From Vibrio sp. LaRot3 (GTDB lineage: Bacteria > Pseudomonadota > Gammaproteobacteria > Enterobacterales > Vibrionaceae): a stretch of DNA of 64,000 nucleotides. Under the pieces are notes generated by a model. It saw nothing but the letters and a program-made list of their open reading frames with translations. It was not told the origin of the DNA and ran no database searches. The stretch is from the NCBI RefSeq assembly GCF_027587025.1, contig NZ_JAPPTI010000001.1, positions 1,178,001-1,242,000 on the forward strand. Reading direction: 5' to 3'. Shown piece by piece: positions 1 through 9,382 of this stretch; within the stretch, counting starts at the first letter, position 1; every line of letters begins with the position of its first letter. The translations under genes were made by a program, and so were the position numbers.

Positions 1-75
1 ACACGATACCAATTGCTTAGCCTATAATTGCGCCACGACACTATGTCATCAAACACTTTTTTGGAGTTTATTACT

Positions 76-525
76 ATGAAGCTTAGCTCAAAAACACTCG
101 TTGCTGCACTTACTCTGCCTGTTTTACTAACAGCGTGTGCAAGCCAAGGTGATGAAGTTCAACAGATTACTGCTTCAGATCTACAACATCATCACTGGGA
201 ACTGGTCAGCATTGACGGCGATGAGCTTGCGTTAGGTGACGAAGCAAAAGCACCAACGTTAGAAGTTGGCGAAAAGATGACTGCAAATGGTAATGCTGGC
301 TGCAATAACTATTTTGGCCTTGCTGAACTTAAAGATATGAACCAATTCCGTATCGATAAAATGGGCATGACCATGAAGCTTTGCATGGGTCCAGCAAACG
401 AAATCGAGCACAAGTTCGCTACGACATTATCAAGCTGGAGCGAAATGACGCTAACGAAAGAAAACCTTGTTTTAGCGGGTGAAAAACACACGCTAACATT
501 CAAGTTAAGCGATTGGAAAAACTAA
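76..525 (+). CDS. META-domain (HslJ-like) outer-membrane lipoprotein
   Basis: Small lipoprotein of 149 residues. An N-terminal signal peptide ends in an LLTAC lipobox (Cys21). The rest is a single META/HslJ-type domain with the typical N-G-N-A-G-C-N-N-Y stretch near residue 75. Family members include E. coli HslJ, linked to heat shock and novobiocin resistance; the biochemical role is unknown. The frame is open back to position 28, but ATG 76 follows a good TTGGAG ribosome site and starts the signal peptide directly, so I chose it. A TATAAT lies at 23-28; its -35 would fall at the window edge. It is a single-gene unit closed by a terminator. Confidence 0.85.
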   Translation: MKLSSKTLVAALTLPVLLTACASQGDEVQQITASDLQHHHWELVSIDGDELALGDEAKAPTLEVGEKMTANGNAGCNNYFGLAELKDMNQFRIDKMGMTMKLCMGPANEIEHKFATTLSSWSEMTLTKENLVLAGEKHTLTFKLSDWKN

Positions 526-555
526 GCAATCCGCAAATAGAACTCAGACAAACTT

Positions 556-582
556 AAAGCAGCCAATTTGGCTGCTTTTTTA
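556..582 (+). terminator. Rho-independent terminator after the META lipoprotein gene
   Basis: Nine-base arms AAAGCAGCC / GGCTGCTTT with a 5-nt loop, followed by a T run. It lies 30 bases past the stop codon. Confidence 0.9.
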
Positions 583-729
583 TTGCCAGCGCACAAAACG
601 CATACAATTAGATAACAATCATGCCAAATACATAAAAAAATTAAAATTTTTCCGTCATAATGAATAGAAAACTGAACGACACCGGTCTAGCAATACAGAC
701 TCATAATTTAACAACGTCGAGGAATCATT

Positions 730-1875
730 ATGACAAGGCTGTTGATACTCTTTTCTTCCTTAATCACTTCATTTTCACTTTTTGCTTCAGACACAAACTG
801 GCAAGCGACGCTACAACAAGCGCAAGGCGAAACGGTCTATTTTCATGCTTGGGGTGGCAGCCAAGAAATTAATAACTACATTCGTTGGGCTGGTAACCAA
901 GTAAAGCAAAAGTACGGTGTTACGCTAAAACACGTTAAGGTGACAGATATCGCTGAAACCACTACACGCCTTATCGCAGAAAAAGCGGCAGGCAAAAACA
1001 ACGGTGGCAGTGTCGATATGGTTTGGATCAATGGCGAAAACTTTAAATCAATGAAGGATAACGATTTATTGTTCGGTCCTTTTGTAGAAAACTTGCCTAG
1101 TTGGCAGTTCGTCGACAAAACTCTGCCTGTTGACTCCGATTTTTCTGAGCCTACATTGGGCCTAGAAGCACCATGGGGCGTGGGACAACTTGTGTTTATT
1201 CACGACACTCAAACACTCAACAACCCTCCTGCTTCATTTGCTGAGCTTTTGAGCTACGCGCAAGCCTTTCCTAACCGCATCAGCTACCCAAAGCCGCCAG
1301 AATTTCATGGAACAAGCTTCTTAAAAGCATTACTTATCGAATTAACCGCTAATGCCCCTGCACTCAGTAAACCGGTTGAGCAAGCAGACTTCACGGCGAT
1401 AACAGCGCCTCTTTGGCAATATCTCGATCAATTCCACAAAGTGGCTTGGCGTCAGGGTAAGCAGTTTCCAGCAAGTTCAACTGAAACCTTCCAATTACTC
1501 GATGATGGTCAGCTTGATTTGGCCGTTACCTTTAATCCAAATGCCGTATTTTCTGCCCAAGTAAGCGGTAATTTAGCCGAAACAACCAAAACCTATGCAA
1601 TGCAAGCAGGTGCGTTATCCAATATCCACTTCCTTGCTATTCCATGGAACTCAAACGCTTCAGCTGGCGCTCAGGTAGTGATTAACTTTCTTTTAAGCCC
1701 AGAAGCCCAGTCACGCAAAGGTGACTTGGCCATTTGGGGTGATCCATCCGTGCTGGAAAATCAACATTTAACAGGAACAGCGAAGAACACTAAGCTGTTT
1801 ACTTCTATTGCTGAGCCGCACCCTAGTTGGCAACCAGCGTTAGAAAAGGCGTGGTTAGAGCGCTACGGCCAATAA
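730..1875 (+). CDS. ynjB: ABC transporter periplasmic substrate-binding protein, YnjB family
   Basis: Periplasmic solute-binding protein of 381 residues with a cleavable signal peptide over about the first 20 residues (hydrophobic LLILFSSLITSFSLF then ASD). It belongs to the extracellular solute-binding family related to thiamine and iron binders and matches E. coli YnjB in length and context. It is the first gene of ynjB-ynjC-ynjD-ynjF, so it should deliver a ligand to YnjCD. The substrate is not established; resemblance to thiamine-type importers is only structural. An AGGAA ribosome site precedes ATG 730. No thiamine riboswitch is visible upstream. Confidence 0.88.
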   Translation: MTRLLILFSSLITSFSLFASDTNWQATLQQAQGETVYFHAWGGSQEINNYIRWAGNQVKQKYGVTLKHVKVTDIAETTTRLIAEKAAGKNNGGSVDMVWINGENFKSMKDNDLLFGPFVENLPSWQFVDKTLPVDSDFSEPTLGLEAPWGVGQLVFIHDTQTLNNPPASFAELLSYAQAFPNRISYPKPPEFHGTSFLKALLIELTANAPALSKPVEQADFTAITAPLWQYLDQFHKVAWRQGKQFPASSTETFQLLDDGQLDLAVTFNPNAVFSAQVSGNLAETTKTYAMQAGALSNIHFLAIPWNSNASAGAQVVINFLLSPEAQSRKGDLAIWGDPSVLENQHLTGTAKNTKLFTSIAEPHPSWQPALEKAWLERYGQ

Positions 1876-1903
1876 GTACCAAAAAAGAAAGATAGAGAGC
1901 CAG

Positions 1904-3604
1904 ATGTTTAGAGCGAGCTATTTAATCCTCATTATTGTGTGTATTGCGCCAGTGGCCCCAGGGCTTATTGGCGTCTCGCTCTCTTCATTTGGTTACATAC
2001 CACCAATAGGGTTAGAACAGCTTTCCCTCGGCGCTTATTCGTTGGTATTCGACTGGTCAGGCGTAGCGCAATCCATTTTTCTCACATTGTTTAGTAGTAT
2101 TGCCAGTACATACCTCGCAGCACTTGTGTGTTTTGCTATCATTCAGCAACTCTGGTTTTCACGCCATTGGCGCAAAGTAGAAACCATGCTGTCACCTTTA
2201 TTGGCGCTCCCCCATGTGGCCTTTGCCATCGGCTTTGCGTTTTTGCTTGCTCCCACCGGCGTATTTGCTCGAATTGCGCACGAAGTATTTAATCTAGCGC
2301 CAAACAACCAAACAACCGCTTGGTTTGTGAATGATGCCTACGCAATCGGGCTAACTCTTGCACTAGCGATGAAAGAAGTGCCGTTTTTACTCTTAATGAG
2401 TTTACCTATCTTACTGCAGTTAAATCTCGACAAAACGCATCACATTGCTAGTGCCTTAGGCTATTCGCCCTCGCAAATGTGGCTCAAAATCGTATTCCCT
2501 CAGTGGCTCAACAAGATGCGTTTCGCTTTATTTGCAGTCATCGCCTACGGTGCTGCTGTGGTGGATTTAAGTTTAATTCTTGGTCCTACCAACCCACCTA
2601 CTTTTGCTGTGCTAGTGTGGCAATGGTTTAGTGATCCTGATTTGACGTTACTACCTAGAGCCTCAGCTGGAGCCATGGTGTTGTTTGCCATCGCTAGTGC
2701 GCTGTTGTTATTCGTAGTCGGCGTTGAAAAGCTGGCAACTCAGCAGTTAAATAAATGGCAATACTCTGGCCGCTATGGATTTTCGTTACCCGGAAAATCC
2801 TTTATTACGGCGATCTCTGCACTCGCTCTATTCATGTTGCCAATTATGCTGCTGTGGAGCTTTGCTCACCGTTGGCGTTTTCCCGACTTGCTACCGAGTC
2901 GATATAGCCTACGTTTTTGGCAGTTCGAATGGCAGAATATATGGCCAACTATCGAACAAAGTTTGCTGCTCGCGGTAATCACTGCATTCTTAGCCCTGTT
3001 CATGGGAATTATCGCCCAAGAGTATCGGGTCAAACATCGCTTCTCACTGCCAAACTACATCATTGCCTTACCCATGTTGGTGCCTCAACTCTCTTTGTTG
3101 TTCGGTCTGCAAATTACCACCCTCTATTTGGATAGCGACCAATTTATGCTTTGGGTGATTTGGTCACATCTGTTTTTTGCTTTTCCCTTTGTATATCTCG
3201 CCTTAGACGGGCCATGGCGAAGCTACAATGATAACTTCACCAAAACAGCGTTGAGCTTGGGCAAGAAGCCGTTATACGCTTTTGTCATGATTAAAGGTCG
3301 AATCTTGCTCCCTGCCCTGCTGTACGCATGGGCAATTGGTGCAAGCGTCAGCTTGGCGCAATACCTACCGACATTGATACTCGGAGGGGGACGCGTTGCA
3401 ACCATCACCACCGAAGCGGTTGCGCTATCTAGCGGATTTGATCGCCGAGTCACCGCTATCTACGCAATCTGGCAAGCAATCCTGCCACTGATTTTCTTCA
3501 TGATTTCTATGCTCATTAGCCACAAAGCTAGACAACGAACCTACACGCCAATTAAGGAAACTCTTGGTCATGACACTTTGTCTCAAAAACCTTTCCATCA
3601 ATAA
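1904..3604 (+). CDS. ynjC: ABC transporter permease, fused two-domain, YnjC family
   Basis: Inner-membrane permease of 566 residues with about twelve hydrophobic segments. Two binding-protein-dependent permease units are fused in one polypeptide, as in ThiP and FbpB-type importers. Each half should carry the EAA loop that docks on the ATPase; the first is visible around residues 180-200 (ASALGYSPSQMWLKIVFP) and the second around 445-470 (TALSLGKKP...). It lies 28 bases downstream of ynjB and its 3' end overlaps the start of ynjD, indicating co-transcription and probably translational coupling. Confidence 0.88.
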   Translation: MFRASYLILIIVCIAPVAPGLIGVSLSSFGYIPPIGLEQLSLGAYSLVFDWSGVAQSIFLTLFSSIASTYLAALVCFAIIQQLWFSRHWRKVETMLSPLLALPHVAFAIGFAFLLAPTGVFARIAHEVFNLAPNNQTTAWFVNDAYAIGLTLALAMKEVPFLLLMSLPILLQLNLDKTHHIASALGYSPSQMWLKIVFPQWLNKMRFALFAVIAYGAAVVDLSLILGPTNPPTFAVLVWQWFSDPDLTLLPRASAGAMVLFAIASALLLFVVGVEKLATQQLNKWQYSGRYGFSLPGKSFITAISALALFMLPIMLLWSFAHRWRFPDLLPSRYSLRFWQFEWQNIWPTIEQSLLLAVITAFLALFMGIIAQEYRVKHRFSLPNYIIALPMLVPQLSLLFGLQITTLYLDSDQFMLWVIWSHLFFAFPFVYLALDGPWRSYNDNFTKTALSLGKKPLYAFVMIKGRILLPALLYAWAIGASVSLAQYLPTLILGGGRVATITTEAVALSSGFDRRVTAIYAIWQAILPLIFFMISMLISHKARQRTYTPIKETLGHDTLSQKPFHQ

Positions 3605-4220
3605 GCGTTCCGAAGAGGCGCTCATTCAAGACTTCAGTATCTCGGTAAAACCGGGAGAAGTGGCCTGTATGATGGGACCAAGTGGTTGTGGTAAATCAAC
3701 GCTATTGAATGTTATCGCAGGCCACTTAAACAAAGACTTCAGTTACGACGGAGAAGTCTGGCTGAACGAACAGAATATTACGAAAGTACCGCCCCATGAG
3801 CGAGGCGTCGGCGTGCTATTCCAAGACGATTTACTTTTTCCACATCTCAACGTGTGGCAAAACCTCGCCTTTGCACTGCCCAATGATGTAAAAGGAAATC
3901 AAAGAAAGCAGTTAGCATTAGAAAACTTAGCCAAGGTTAACCTCACATCACTTGCAAATGCGTTTCCCGAGCAAATATCAGGGGGGCAACGAGCGCGAAT
4001 TAGCTTACTGCGTATGCTACTTGCTCAACCCAAAGTCGCACTGTTGGATGAACCGTTCAGTAAGCTGGACCAGTCACTGCGCGAGCAATTTCGTGATTGG
4101 GTGTACGCACAACTCATTCAAGCCAATATACCTGCACTGCTCGTAACTCACGACCGAGATGATGCGCCAAGTAACGGCACCATTTATCAATGGCCAAAGG
4201 AGAACCAACATGCTGGATAA
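3570..4220 (+). CDS. ynjD: ABC transporter ATP-binding protein, YnjD family
   Basis: ATPase of the YnjBCD importer, 216 residues from the chosen start. Walker A GPSGCGKST is at residues 36-44, the signature ISGGQ near 139, Walker B ALLDEP near 160 and the switch His in LLVTHD near 190. I used ATG 3570, preceded at ten bases by AAGGAA, rather than the in-frame TTG at 3564. The gene overlaps ynjC at its 5' end and the next gene at its 3' end. It is shorter than typical sugar or iron ATPases (about 350 residues) and has no C-terminal regulatory domain. Confidence 0.88.
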   Translation: MTLCLKNLSINKRSEEALIQDFSISVKPGEVACMMGPSGCGKSTLLNVIAGHLNKDFSYDGEVWLNEQNITKVPPHERGVGVLFQDDLLFPHLNVWQNLAFALPNDVKGNQRKQLALENLAKVNLTSLANAFPEQISGGQRARISLLRMLLAQPKVALLDEPFSKLDQSLREQFRDWVYAQLIQANIPALLVTHDRDDAPSNGTIYQWPKENQHAG

Positions 4221-4815
4221 ATTCAGTATCAAAGCCATTCGTTGGCCTTTAACTCAAATGGCATCTCTACTCGATCATCTGGGAGTGACAGCCAACGCAA
4301 CCACTTTGTTTGGATTTGCTATAGGTTGCTTGGCACTACCCGCGCTTATTTTTGAACAATATTGGCTAGCGCTCATGTTCATTATTGGTAATCGGGTCTG
4401 TGATGGCCTTGATGGCGCACTAGCGAGACGACAAGGAATTACCGACGCTGGCGGTTTTTTAGATATTAGCCTCGACTTTTTATTCTATTCCTTGGTTCCG
4501 TTTGGCTTTGTTCTCGCCAATCCTGAAAGTAACGCTATTGCCGGTGCTTTCCTGATTTTCTCTTTTATTGGCACTGGATCGAGCTTTTTGGCCTTTGCGG
4601 TGATGGCAGGGAAAAGAGGCATTGAGAACCCAACCTATCAAAACAAGTCGCTCTACTATATGAGTGGCTTAACCGAAGGCACCGAGACCATCGCTTGCTT
4701 TGTGCTGTTTTGTCTGTTGCCGCAGCACTTCGCGATCATTGCTTACCTATTTGGGGCGGCATGCTGGTTTACCACATTCACTCGGATTTACTCTGGCTTT
4801 CAAACTCTCAAATAG
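4210..4815 (+). CDS. ynjF: CDP-alcohol phosphatidyltransferase family membrane protein (YnjF-like)
   Basis: Integral membrane enzyme of 201 residues with about five hydrophobic helices. It carries the CDP-alcohol phosphatidyltransferase signature near residues 65-90 (DGALAR, then GGFLD and a final Asp); the middle spacing is one residue shorter than the textbook D-G-x2-A-R-x8-G-x3-D-x3-D. Such enzymes move a phosphatidyl group from CDP-diacylglycerol to an alcohol; the acceptor here is unknown. ATG 4210 was chosen because AAAGGAG sits just upstream inside ynjD, giving an 11-base overlap. It is the last gene of the ynj operon, as in E. coli, but without ynjE in between. Confidence 0.82.
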   Translation: MLDKFSIKAIRWPLTQMASLLDHLGVTANATTLFGFAIGCLALPALIFEQYWLALMFIIGNRVCDGLDGALARRQGITDAGGFLDISLDFLFYSLVPFGFVLANPESNAIAGAFLIFSFIGTGSSFLAFAVMAGKRGIENPTYQNKSLYYMSGLTEGTETIACFVLFCLLPQHFAIIAYLFGAACWFTTFTRIYSGFQTLK

Positions 4816-4830
4816 TGATCTAAATCACTA
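4813..4830. promoter_or_regulatory. Candidate CRP site upstream of the glycosyltransferase gene
   Basis: Near-palindrome TAGTGAT-CTAA-ATCACTA. Read as AGTGA-N6-TCACT it matches the CRP consensus TGTGA-N6-TCACA at four of five bases in each half. It starts at the stop codon of ynjF and lies about 170 bases before the next gene. Called by pattern only. Confidence 0.45.
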
Positions 4831-4997
4831 CAAATTGTAATCAGTGAAATGGTCTGTCTTAAGTTTCATTTGATATTAAACGGGTATAGTACAGAGGTTT
4901 ATTTTACGACTCACCATTGGGAACATGCGCTGATTAATAGAAGAAAAGAAGTTAATACACCTTCTTTTAAACGTCAGTGTAAATAAATGGATTGCCC

Positions 4998-5867
4998 GTG
5001 ATTAGTAAAATTTTTTCCCATATATCAAAACGCATCGCAATTGAGTCAAAAGTAAAAGAACAAGTATTAATCGATCGCTACACCCATTCATGTTTAGAGT
5101 CGGAAAAATCACTGATCAACCCCGACTCTGCGCATAACATCATGATTAGTTTAACCAGCTACTCATCGCGCGTGAGTTTGGTTTATCTCACTATCGAGTC
5201 TTTAGGCGCACAGACCATCAAACCTAACAGTATTGTGCTTTGGTTGGATGAAAATGAATTTACCATGGAGACGCTGCCCGGAACGCTAAAACGTCAGATC
5301 GAACGTGGCTTAACGGTTAAGTTCACACCTAACACTGGATCTTATAAGAAGCTATTTCCTGCTATCGATTCTGCACCAGACATGCACATCATCACAGTCG
5401 ATGATGACATTCTTTATCCTTACGATCTGGTAGAGCGCTTATACAAACAACACCAGAAAAAACCTGAAGCCATCATTGGTTGCCGCGCGCATCAAATTCA
5501 ACGTGGTAAAAATAATGAACCACTCCCTTACGCCAATTGGAGTTTTGAAATTGATGAGCCAACTGCGGGAGATGCTTTTATTACCTCTGGTGGAGGGACA
5601 TTTTTCCCGGCTAATGAGCAACGAAAATCGCTGAAAGACACCGATCTTGCTATCAGATTATGCCCGAACGCCGATGATGTTTGGATTAACTGCGTCGCTA
5701 AATCGGTTGGCATTGAGATCAATAAAGTCCCGCTCAATACCCATTACAGAAAGAAATTCCTATTCTTGTCTAATGACTCAGAAGAGTTGAAACACGCCAA
5801 CGTCGAAGGCGGCTTAAACGACAAATACCTAAACATCATGCAGCAACAACTCGGCTCGCACCTCTAA
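4998..5867 (+). CDS. Putative glycosyltransferase (GT-A/GT2-like)
   Basis: Soluble protein of 289 residues resembling family 2-type glycosyltransferases. An N-terminal nucleotide-sugar fold starts near residue 45 (IMISLTSYSSRVSLVYLTIESL). An Asp-rich motif (TVDDDILYP) near residue 135 would bind a metal and sugar nucleotide. No membrane segment is obvious. The donor and acceptor are unknown. It stands alone: no other polysaccharide genes are nearby. The start is uncertain: GTG 4998 has a weak GGA upstream, TTG 4992 is also in frame, and the ATG at 4987 is out of frame. It is preceded by a possible CRP site and followed by a strong terminator. Confidence 0.7.
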   Translation: MISKIFSHISKRIAIESKVKEQVLIDRYTHSCLESEKSLINPDSAHNIMISLTSYSSRVSLVYLTIESLGAQTIKPNSIVLWLDENEFTMETLPGTLKRQIERGLTVKFTPNTGSYKKLFPAIDSAPDMHIITVDDDILYPYDLVERLYKQHQKKPEAIIGCRAHQIQRGKNNEPLPYANWSFEIDEPTAGDAFITSGGGTFFPANEQRKSLKDTDLAIRLCPNADDVWINCVAKSVGIEINKVPLNTHYRKKFLFLSNDSEELKHANVEGGLNDKYLNIMQQQLGSHL

Positions 5868-5869
5868 AT

Positions 5870-5897
5870 GAAAAAAGCCCCTTTCGGGGCTTTTTAC
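5870..5897. terminator. Bidirectional terminator between convergent genes
   Basis: GC-rich hairpin AAAAGCCCC / GGGGCTTTT with a TTC loop, A run on one side and T run on the other. It lies between the glycosyltransferase (plus) and the methyltransferase (minus). Confidence 0.92.
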
Positions 5898-5906
5898 TTA
5901 TTTCAC

Positions 5907-6875
5907 TTAGGCTTTTTTAAACACCAAACATTTTAACGCTGCTTGGTCGTCCGTGTCTGGGAACTCTGGCGGGTTATCCAGTCGTTCGACGTACTGAAGT
6001 GTCGGCGCCTCTTGTTTCATACCATCAATTAAAAAGTCGCAGTTAACCACTGGCGAGTTAACACATGCTAATACTTGGCCACCATCCGCTAGAAGGTCAG
6101 GTAGGCGACGTAAGATTTTTTGATAATCTTTGGTCAGTGCAAAGCTACCTTTTTGAAACGACGGTGGGTCAATAATGATCAAGTCGTACTGGCCGGCTTT
6201 CTTAATCTTGCCCCAAGACTTAAAAATATCATGGGCAAAAAAGCGAACTTGATTGATGTTGTGACCATTAATTTTATGGTTCTCGCGCCCTTTTGAGAGC
6301 GACGACTTTGCCATATCCACGTTAACAACGCTATCCGCGCCACCACTGATGGCAGCCACTGAAAAGCCACAGGTATAAGCGAACAAATTGAGGACATTCG
6401 CCTGATGGGCATTTTTCTTAACCCAATCTCGGCCCAATCGCATATCTAAGAACAAGCCAAAATTCTGGTTACGGCCGATATCAAGCTGATACTTCAGGCC
6501 AGACTCCATCACCACAGGTCTTGAGTCTAACTCGCCCACCAGAACCTCTGATGGCGCACCATCGGTATAACGATGCTGAAGCACCATTGAACGGCCCTGT
6601 TTCTCTTGCCATAACGCACTGTTGCTTAATGTCATTAGCCCCTGTTTAAGCTCATTTAAAAACTCAGACGATACTGGCTTAAACAAATTTACGATTAATT
6701 GCCCTTGCAACCAATCACAAGTAAGTTGCTCAAGCCCCGGCCAATGGCGACCACGGCCATGGAAAAGACGGCGAACTTCATTAGGCGCGTCGGTTAACTG
6801 ACCATTTAGATGTTCAAAAAACACTGGCAGCTGTTCTATTTGCATAGACTCTATGATTTGTTGATTTTCGGCCAT
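5907..6875 (-). CDS. Class I SAM-dependent methyltransferase (PF10672-type, RlmI/RlmL-related)
   Basis: Predicted methyltransferase of 322 residues. The SAM-binding Rossmann fold is in the C-terminal half (VLNLFAYTCGFSVAAISGG, then the acidic VDMAKS), followed by the catalytic-type IIIDPPSF motif. The architecture resembles the catalytic part of the rRNA methyltransferases RlmI and RlmL/K but lacks a PUA or THUMP domain, so an RNA substrate is likely but unproven. I used ATG 6875, which has TTGGAG eight bases upstream, rather than the in-frame ATG 6899. The gene overlaps the end of the pseudouridine synthase gene by 25 bases, so the two are probably translated from one transcript. Confidence 0.78.
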   Translation of the reverse strand: MAENQQIIESMQIEQLPVFFEHLNGQLTDAPNEVRRLFHGRGRHWPGLEQLTCDWLQGQLIVNLFKPVSSEFLNELKQGLMTLSNSALWQEKQGRSMVLQHRYTDGAPSEVLVGELDSRPVVMESGLKYQLDIGRNQNFGLFLDMRLGRDWVKKNAHQANVLNLFAYTCGFSVAAISGGADSVVNVDMAKSSLSKGRENHKINGHNINQVRFFAHDIFKSWGKIKKAGQYDLIIIDPPSFQKGSFALTKDYQKILRRLPDLLADGGQVLACVNSPVVNCDFLIDGMKQEAPTLQYVERLDNPPEFPDTDDQAALKCLVFKKA

Positions 6876-7549
6876 GTTAGGCTCCAAGGTTCCAGCCATT
6901 GGTCAATACCTTCGCTTGTCGTTGATTGATGCCATTTACTACCCAACGCTTGATAGTCACGGGGGTCACAGATAAATTCAAATGTATCCTCTAAATATGA
7001 AAATCTTAGAGCAAATGCGTGCAAATAGCCTCGATCAGAATGGGAGGATGGGTTGTATATAGGGTCACCCACAATGGCAGAACCCACTGATTTTATCGCT
7101 ACACGAATTTGATGGGTCTTACCCGTATGAGGTTTGCAAAGAAACAGTCGCTCGCCCGGCTCTGCCGCTAACGAGAAAAACTGCGTTACCGCCGGATTAA
7201 TCTGACTGTTTAGTAGCTTCCAAGCAGAGCGTCTTGAGCGTTCCATATCCCCTGAGATTAATCCCTGTTTTTTCTTCGGCTTCTTGCTGCCAATTGCCAA
7301 ATAAAACTTTTCTACTTGTCTATTCGCAAAAGCTTGCGACAACAGGCTCGCTGCTTGGGCAGTTCGCGCCAACAACAAAATACCAGAGGTCATTTTGTCT
7401 AGCCGATGAACAAGGTATAACTGAGATTCTCCCAGTTGGTTCGCCACCTCTTGGACCAACATAGTATCGCCGTCATCTCTATGTACGGAGACATTAGGGT
7501 GTTTGTTGATTACAACAAATTGAGGATGGGTAAAAAGAATATCGAACAT
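6851..7549 (-). CDS. RluA-family pseudouridine synthase
   Basis: RNA pseudouridine synthase of 232 residues. The catalytic motif is LVHRLDKMTSGILLLA near residues 45-60, with the invariant Asp of HRLD. The later THQIRVAIKSVGSAIVGDP block is the usual substrate-binding KTHQIRVH-type motif. There is no S4 domain, as in RluA and TruC-like enzymes; the target nucleotide cannot be read from sequence. ATG 7549 starts the conserved FDILFTHPQFVVINKHP domain; upstream in-frame starts would add a non-conserved extension. The ribosome site GGAG lies inside a small hairpin. It is operonic with the downstream methyltransferase. Confidence 0.85.
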   Translation of the reverse strand: MFDILFTHPQFVVINKHPNVSVHRDDGDTMLVQEVANQLGESQLYLVHRLDKMTSGILLLARTAQAASLLSQAFANRQVEKFYLAIGSKKPKKKQGLISGDMERSRRSAWKLLNSQINPAVTQFFSLAAEPGERLFLCKPHTGKTHQIRVAIKSVGSAIVGDPIYNPSSHSDRGYLHAFALRFSYLEDTFEFICDPRDYQALGSKWHQSTTSEGIDQWLEPWSLTWPKINKS

Positions 7550-7554
7550 GAAGC

Positions 7555-7571
7555 CACTCCACTTTGGAGTG
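7555..7571 (-). promoter_or_regulatory. Hairpin enclosing the ribosome-binding site of the RluA-type gene
   Basis: On the minus strand CACTCC and GGAGTG pair across a 5-nt loop. The GGAG of the second arm is the Shine-Dalgarno element for ATG 7549. Seen in sequence; a regulatory effect is inferred. Confidence 0.4.
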
Positions 7572-7587
7572 CAAGAGTATATACCTA

Positions 7588-7626
7588 AAGCAAAATGAGC
7601 CAAACCCCAGTCAGGAGTTTGGCTCA
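7588..7626 (-). terminator. Terminator after the chemoreceptor gene
   Basis: Perfect 10-base arms TGAGCCAAAC / GTTTGGCTCA with an 11-nt loop, followed on the minus strand by TTTTGCTTT. It lies 55 bases past the chemoreceptor stop codon. Confidence 0.75.
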
Positions 7627-7680
7627 TTCAATTTACTATAAATCAGCTGTTTGATTACTATCTCAGCAAATAGTAGAGAG

Positions 7681-9300
7681 TTACGCTAGGCGGAACTTAC
7701 CCACTAAGGCTTCAAGTTCAGAAACGCGGTCATTTAAGCCTGCTACACGGCTAGAGCTGCTATTCGCAAGTTCCAGTGAGCGTGTAGAAATGTCACTGAT
7801 TGAAGTAATATCTGCCGCAATCTCTTTGGTTACTGCTGTTTGCTCTTCTGCAGCAGTCGCAATCGAATTGATCATGCTTTGAACATGAGAAGCGCCCGAG
7901 ACAATCTCTTCTAACGCACTAACCGCACCCGAACTTTGACTTACGCCAATTTCAACTAAGCGGCAGTTATCTTCTGTAAAGGTCACCGCTTCTTGAGTGC
8001 CTGTTTGAATCGCTTGGATAATCCCTGAAACTTCTTGGGTCGCTTTGGTCGTTCTCTCAGCAAGAGCGCGAACCTCATCGGCTACAACCGCGAAACCACG
8101 ACCAAACTCACCAGCTCGCGCCGCTTCAATTGCAGCATTCAAAGCTAATAGGTTAGTTTGTTCAGCGATGTCTTCAATCACTTTGATGACACTACCAATC
8201 TTTTCACCATGGCTACCAAGTTGGTTCATCTGTGAGGACATATCTGCCATTTGTTGGCTAACTTGTTGAATGCTGCTCACCATCTCAACAATCACTTGGC
8301 GGCCTTCTTCCGCCGATTGCTCAGAGCGCTTAGACTCTTCATAAGTAGCAGCGCCTTGCTGTGCCACTTCCGAAATGGTCAAACTTAACTCTTCTGCTGC
8401 GGTTGCGATTAGGCTGGCTTTATCCGCTTGTGAAGAAGCACCAGTCACAATGTCGCCGCTTACTGAAGATAGCTCTCCTGTCACATGCTTAACCTCTGAA
8501 GCAACGGTTGAGATTGAGCCGATCAGCGTGACTAATGAACCTTGCATGCGGTTGATTGAACGCGCAAGGTTTGACAACTCATCACCTGAATTGTCGCTAA
8601 TTTCTTCGGTAGAAAGATCGCCATCAGCGACTTTTTGTGCAACTTCATCCAATTTGGTCAATCGAGTGGTTATAGAGTGAGATAGGATGTAAGCGATAAC
8701 ACAAGTCAGGGCAATCGCAATCGAAGAGAGCACCATGATGGTGTATTCAATTTTGGCAAATGAATCACTCAAACCAACCAGCGCTTCATGAGAGCTCACT
8801 TCACCAGCCGATGTCGCTTCATCTAAAATGTTTTCAATCGGCACTAAGTATTGCTGATAACCGCGATTAAGCAGAGGAATGACCGCCGCAAGAGTATAGT
8901 TGCGGCTTTCTAACAACGGGACAATGTTGTTTTCAAAATCAGAAGTAAAGGCCTTCATCAAGCCTTCAACTTTCACTACTTGCTGATAATCGCTGCCACC
9001 TTTGGTTTCTAGCGTTTTAAGCAGAGCGACATCATCCGCAAACTCTTGCTTGTTAGCGTAATATGCTTCTAACGCCCCTTTTACCCCCGTGACTGCACCA
9101 GTCGCATCACGGTACACATCGCCAGCGTTATCAATCATGGTTAGATAACCCACTAACTCTGGCACGTCATCTTGTCGAATCTCATCAGCCACTGCGTGCG
9201 ATGAATACACTTCACTCCAGATGATCGAAACCATAATCATTAGAATCGCCAAAATACTTCCAAAGCCGGCGTACAACTTCTTTCTAACTGATAGATTCAC
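7681..9300 (-). CDS. Methyl-accepting chemotaxis protein
   Basis: Chemoreceptor of 539 residues with a GTG start. TM1 covers about residues 8-30, a helical periplasmic sensor domain about 30-185, TM2 about 190-210, HAMP about 212-265, then the cytoplasmic signalling helices. The hairpin tip is recognisable near residue 380 ([20 protein letters not shown]), the contact region for CheA and CheW. It ends in LVGKFRLA without a CheR-binding pentapeptide. The ligand is unknown. Upstream is a near-perfect FliA (sigma-28) promoter, tying it to the flagellar regulon. It forms a single-gene unit with its own terminator. Confidence 0.92.
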   Translation of the reverse strand: MNLSVRKKLYAGFGSILAILMIMVSIIWSEVYSSHAVADEIRQDDVPELVGYLTMIDNAGDVYRDATGAVTGVKGALEAYYANKQEFADDVALLKTLETKGGSDYQQVVKVEGLMKAFTSDFENNIVPLLESRNYTLAAVIPLLNRGYQQYLVPIENILDEATSAGEVSSHEALVGLSDSFAKIEYTIMVLSSIAIALTCVIAYILSHSITTRLTKLDEVAQKVADGDLSTEEISDNSGDELSNLARSINRMQGSLVTLIGSISTVASEVKHVTGELSSVSGDIVTGASSQADKASLIATAAEELSLTISEVAQQGAATYEESKRSEQSAEEGRQVIVEMVSSIQQVSQQMADMSSQMNQLGSHGEKIGSVIKVIEDIAEQTNLLALNAAIEAARAGEFGRGFAVVADEVRALAERTTKATQEVSGIIQAIQTGTQEAVTFTEDNCRLVEIGVSQSSGAVSALEEIVSGASHVQSMINSIATAAEEQTAVTKEIAADITSISDISTRSLELANSSSSRVAGLNDRVSELEALVGKFRLA

Positions 9301-9382
9301 TTCCGCTTACCTTCTAAATTGTAATTGTTATTTAAATGGGGATTTGTGCTAACCAGGAAATTTAAAATAGGTCAGTGTCATG

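Noticed and set aside
526..729. Thiamine (TPP) riboswitch before the ynj transporter
   Set aside because: The characteristic thi-box sequence is absent; only a terminator is present.
660..872. 70-residue frame overlapping the start of ynjB
   Set aside because: Different frame over the ynjB signal peptide; ynjB has the better ribosome site and family match.
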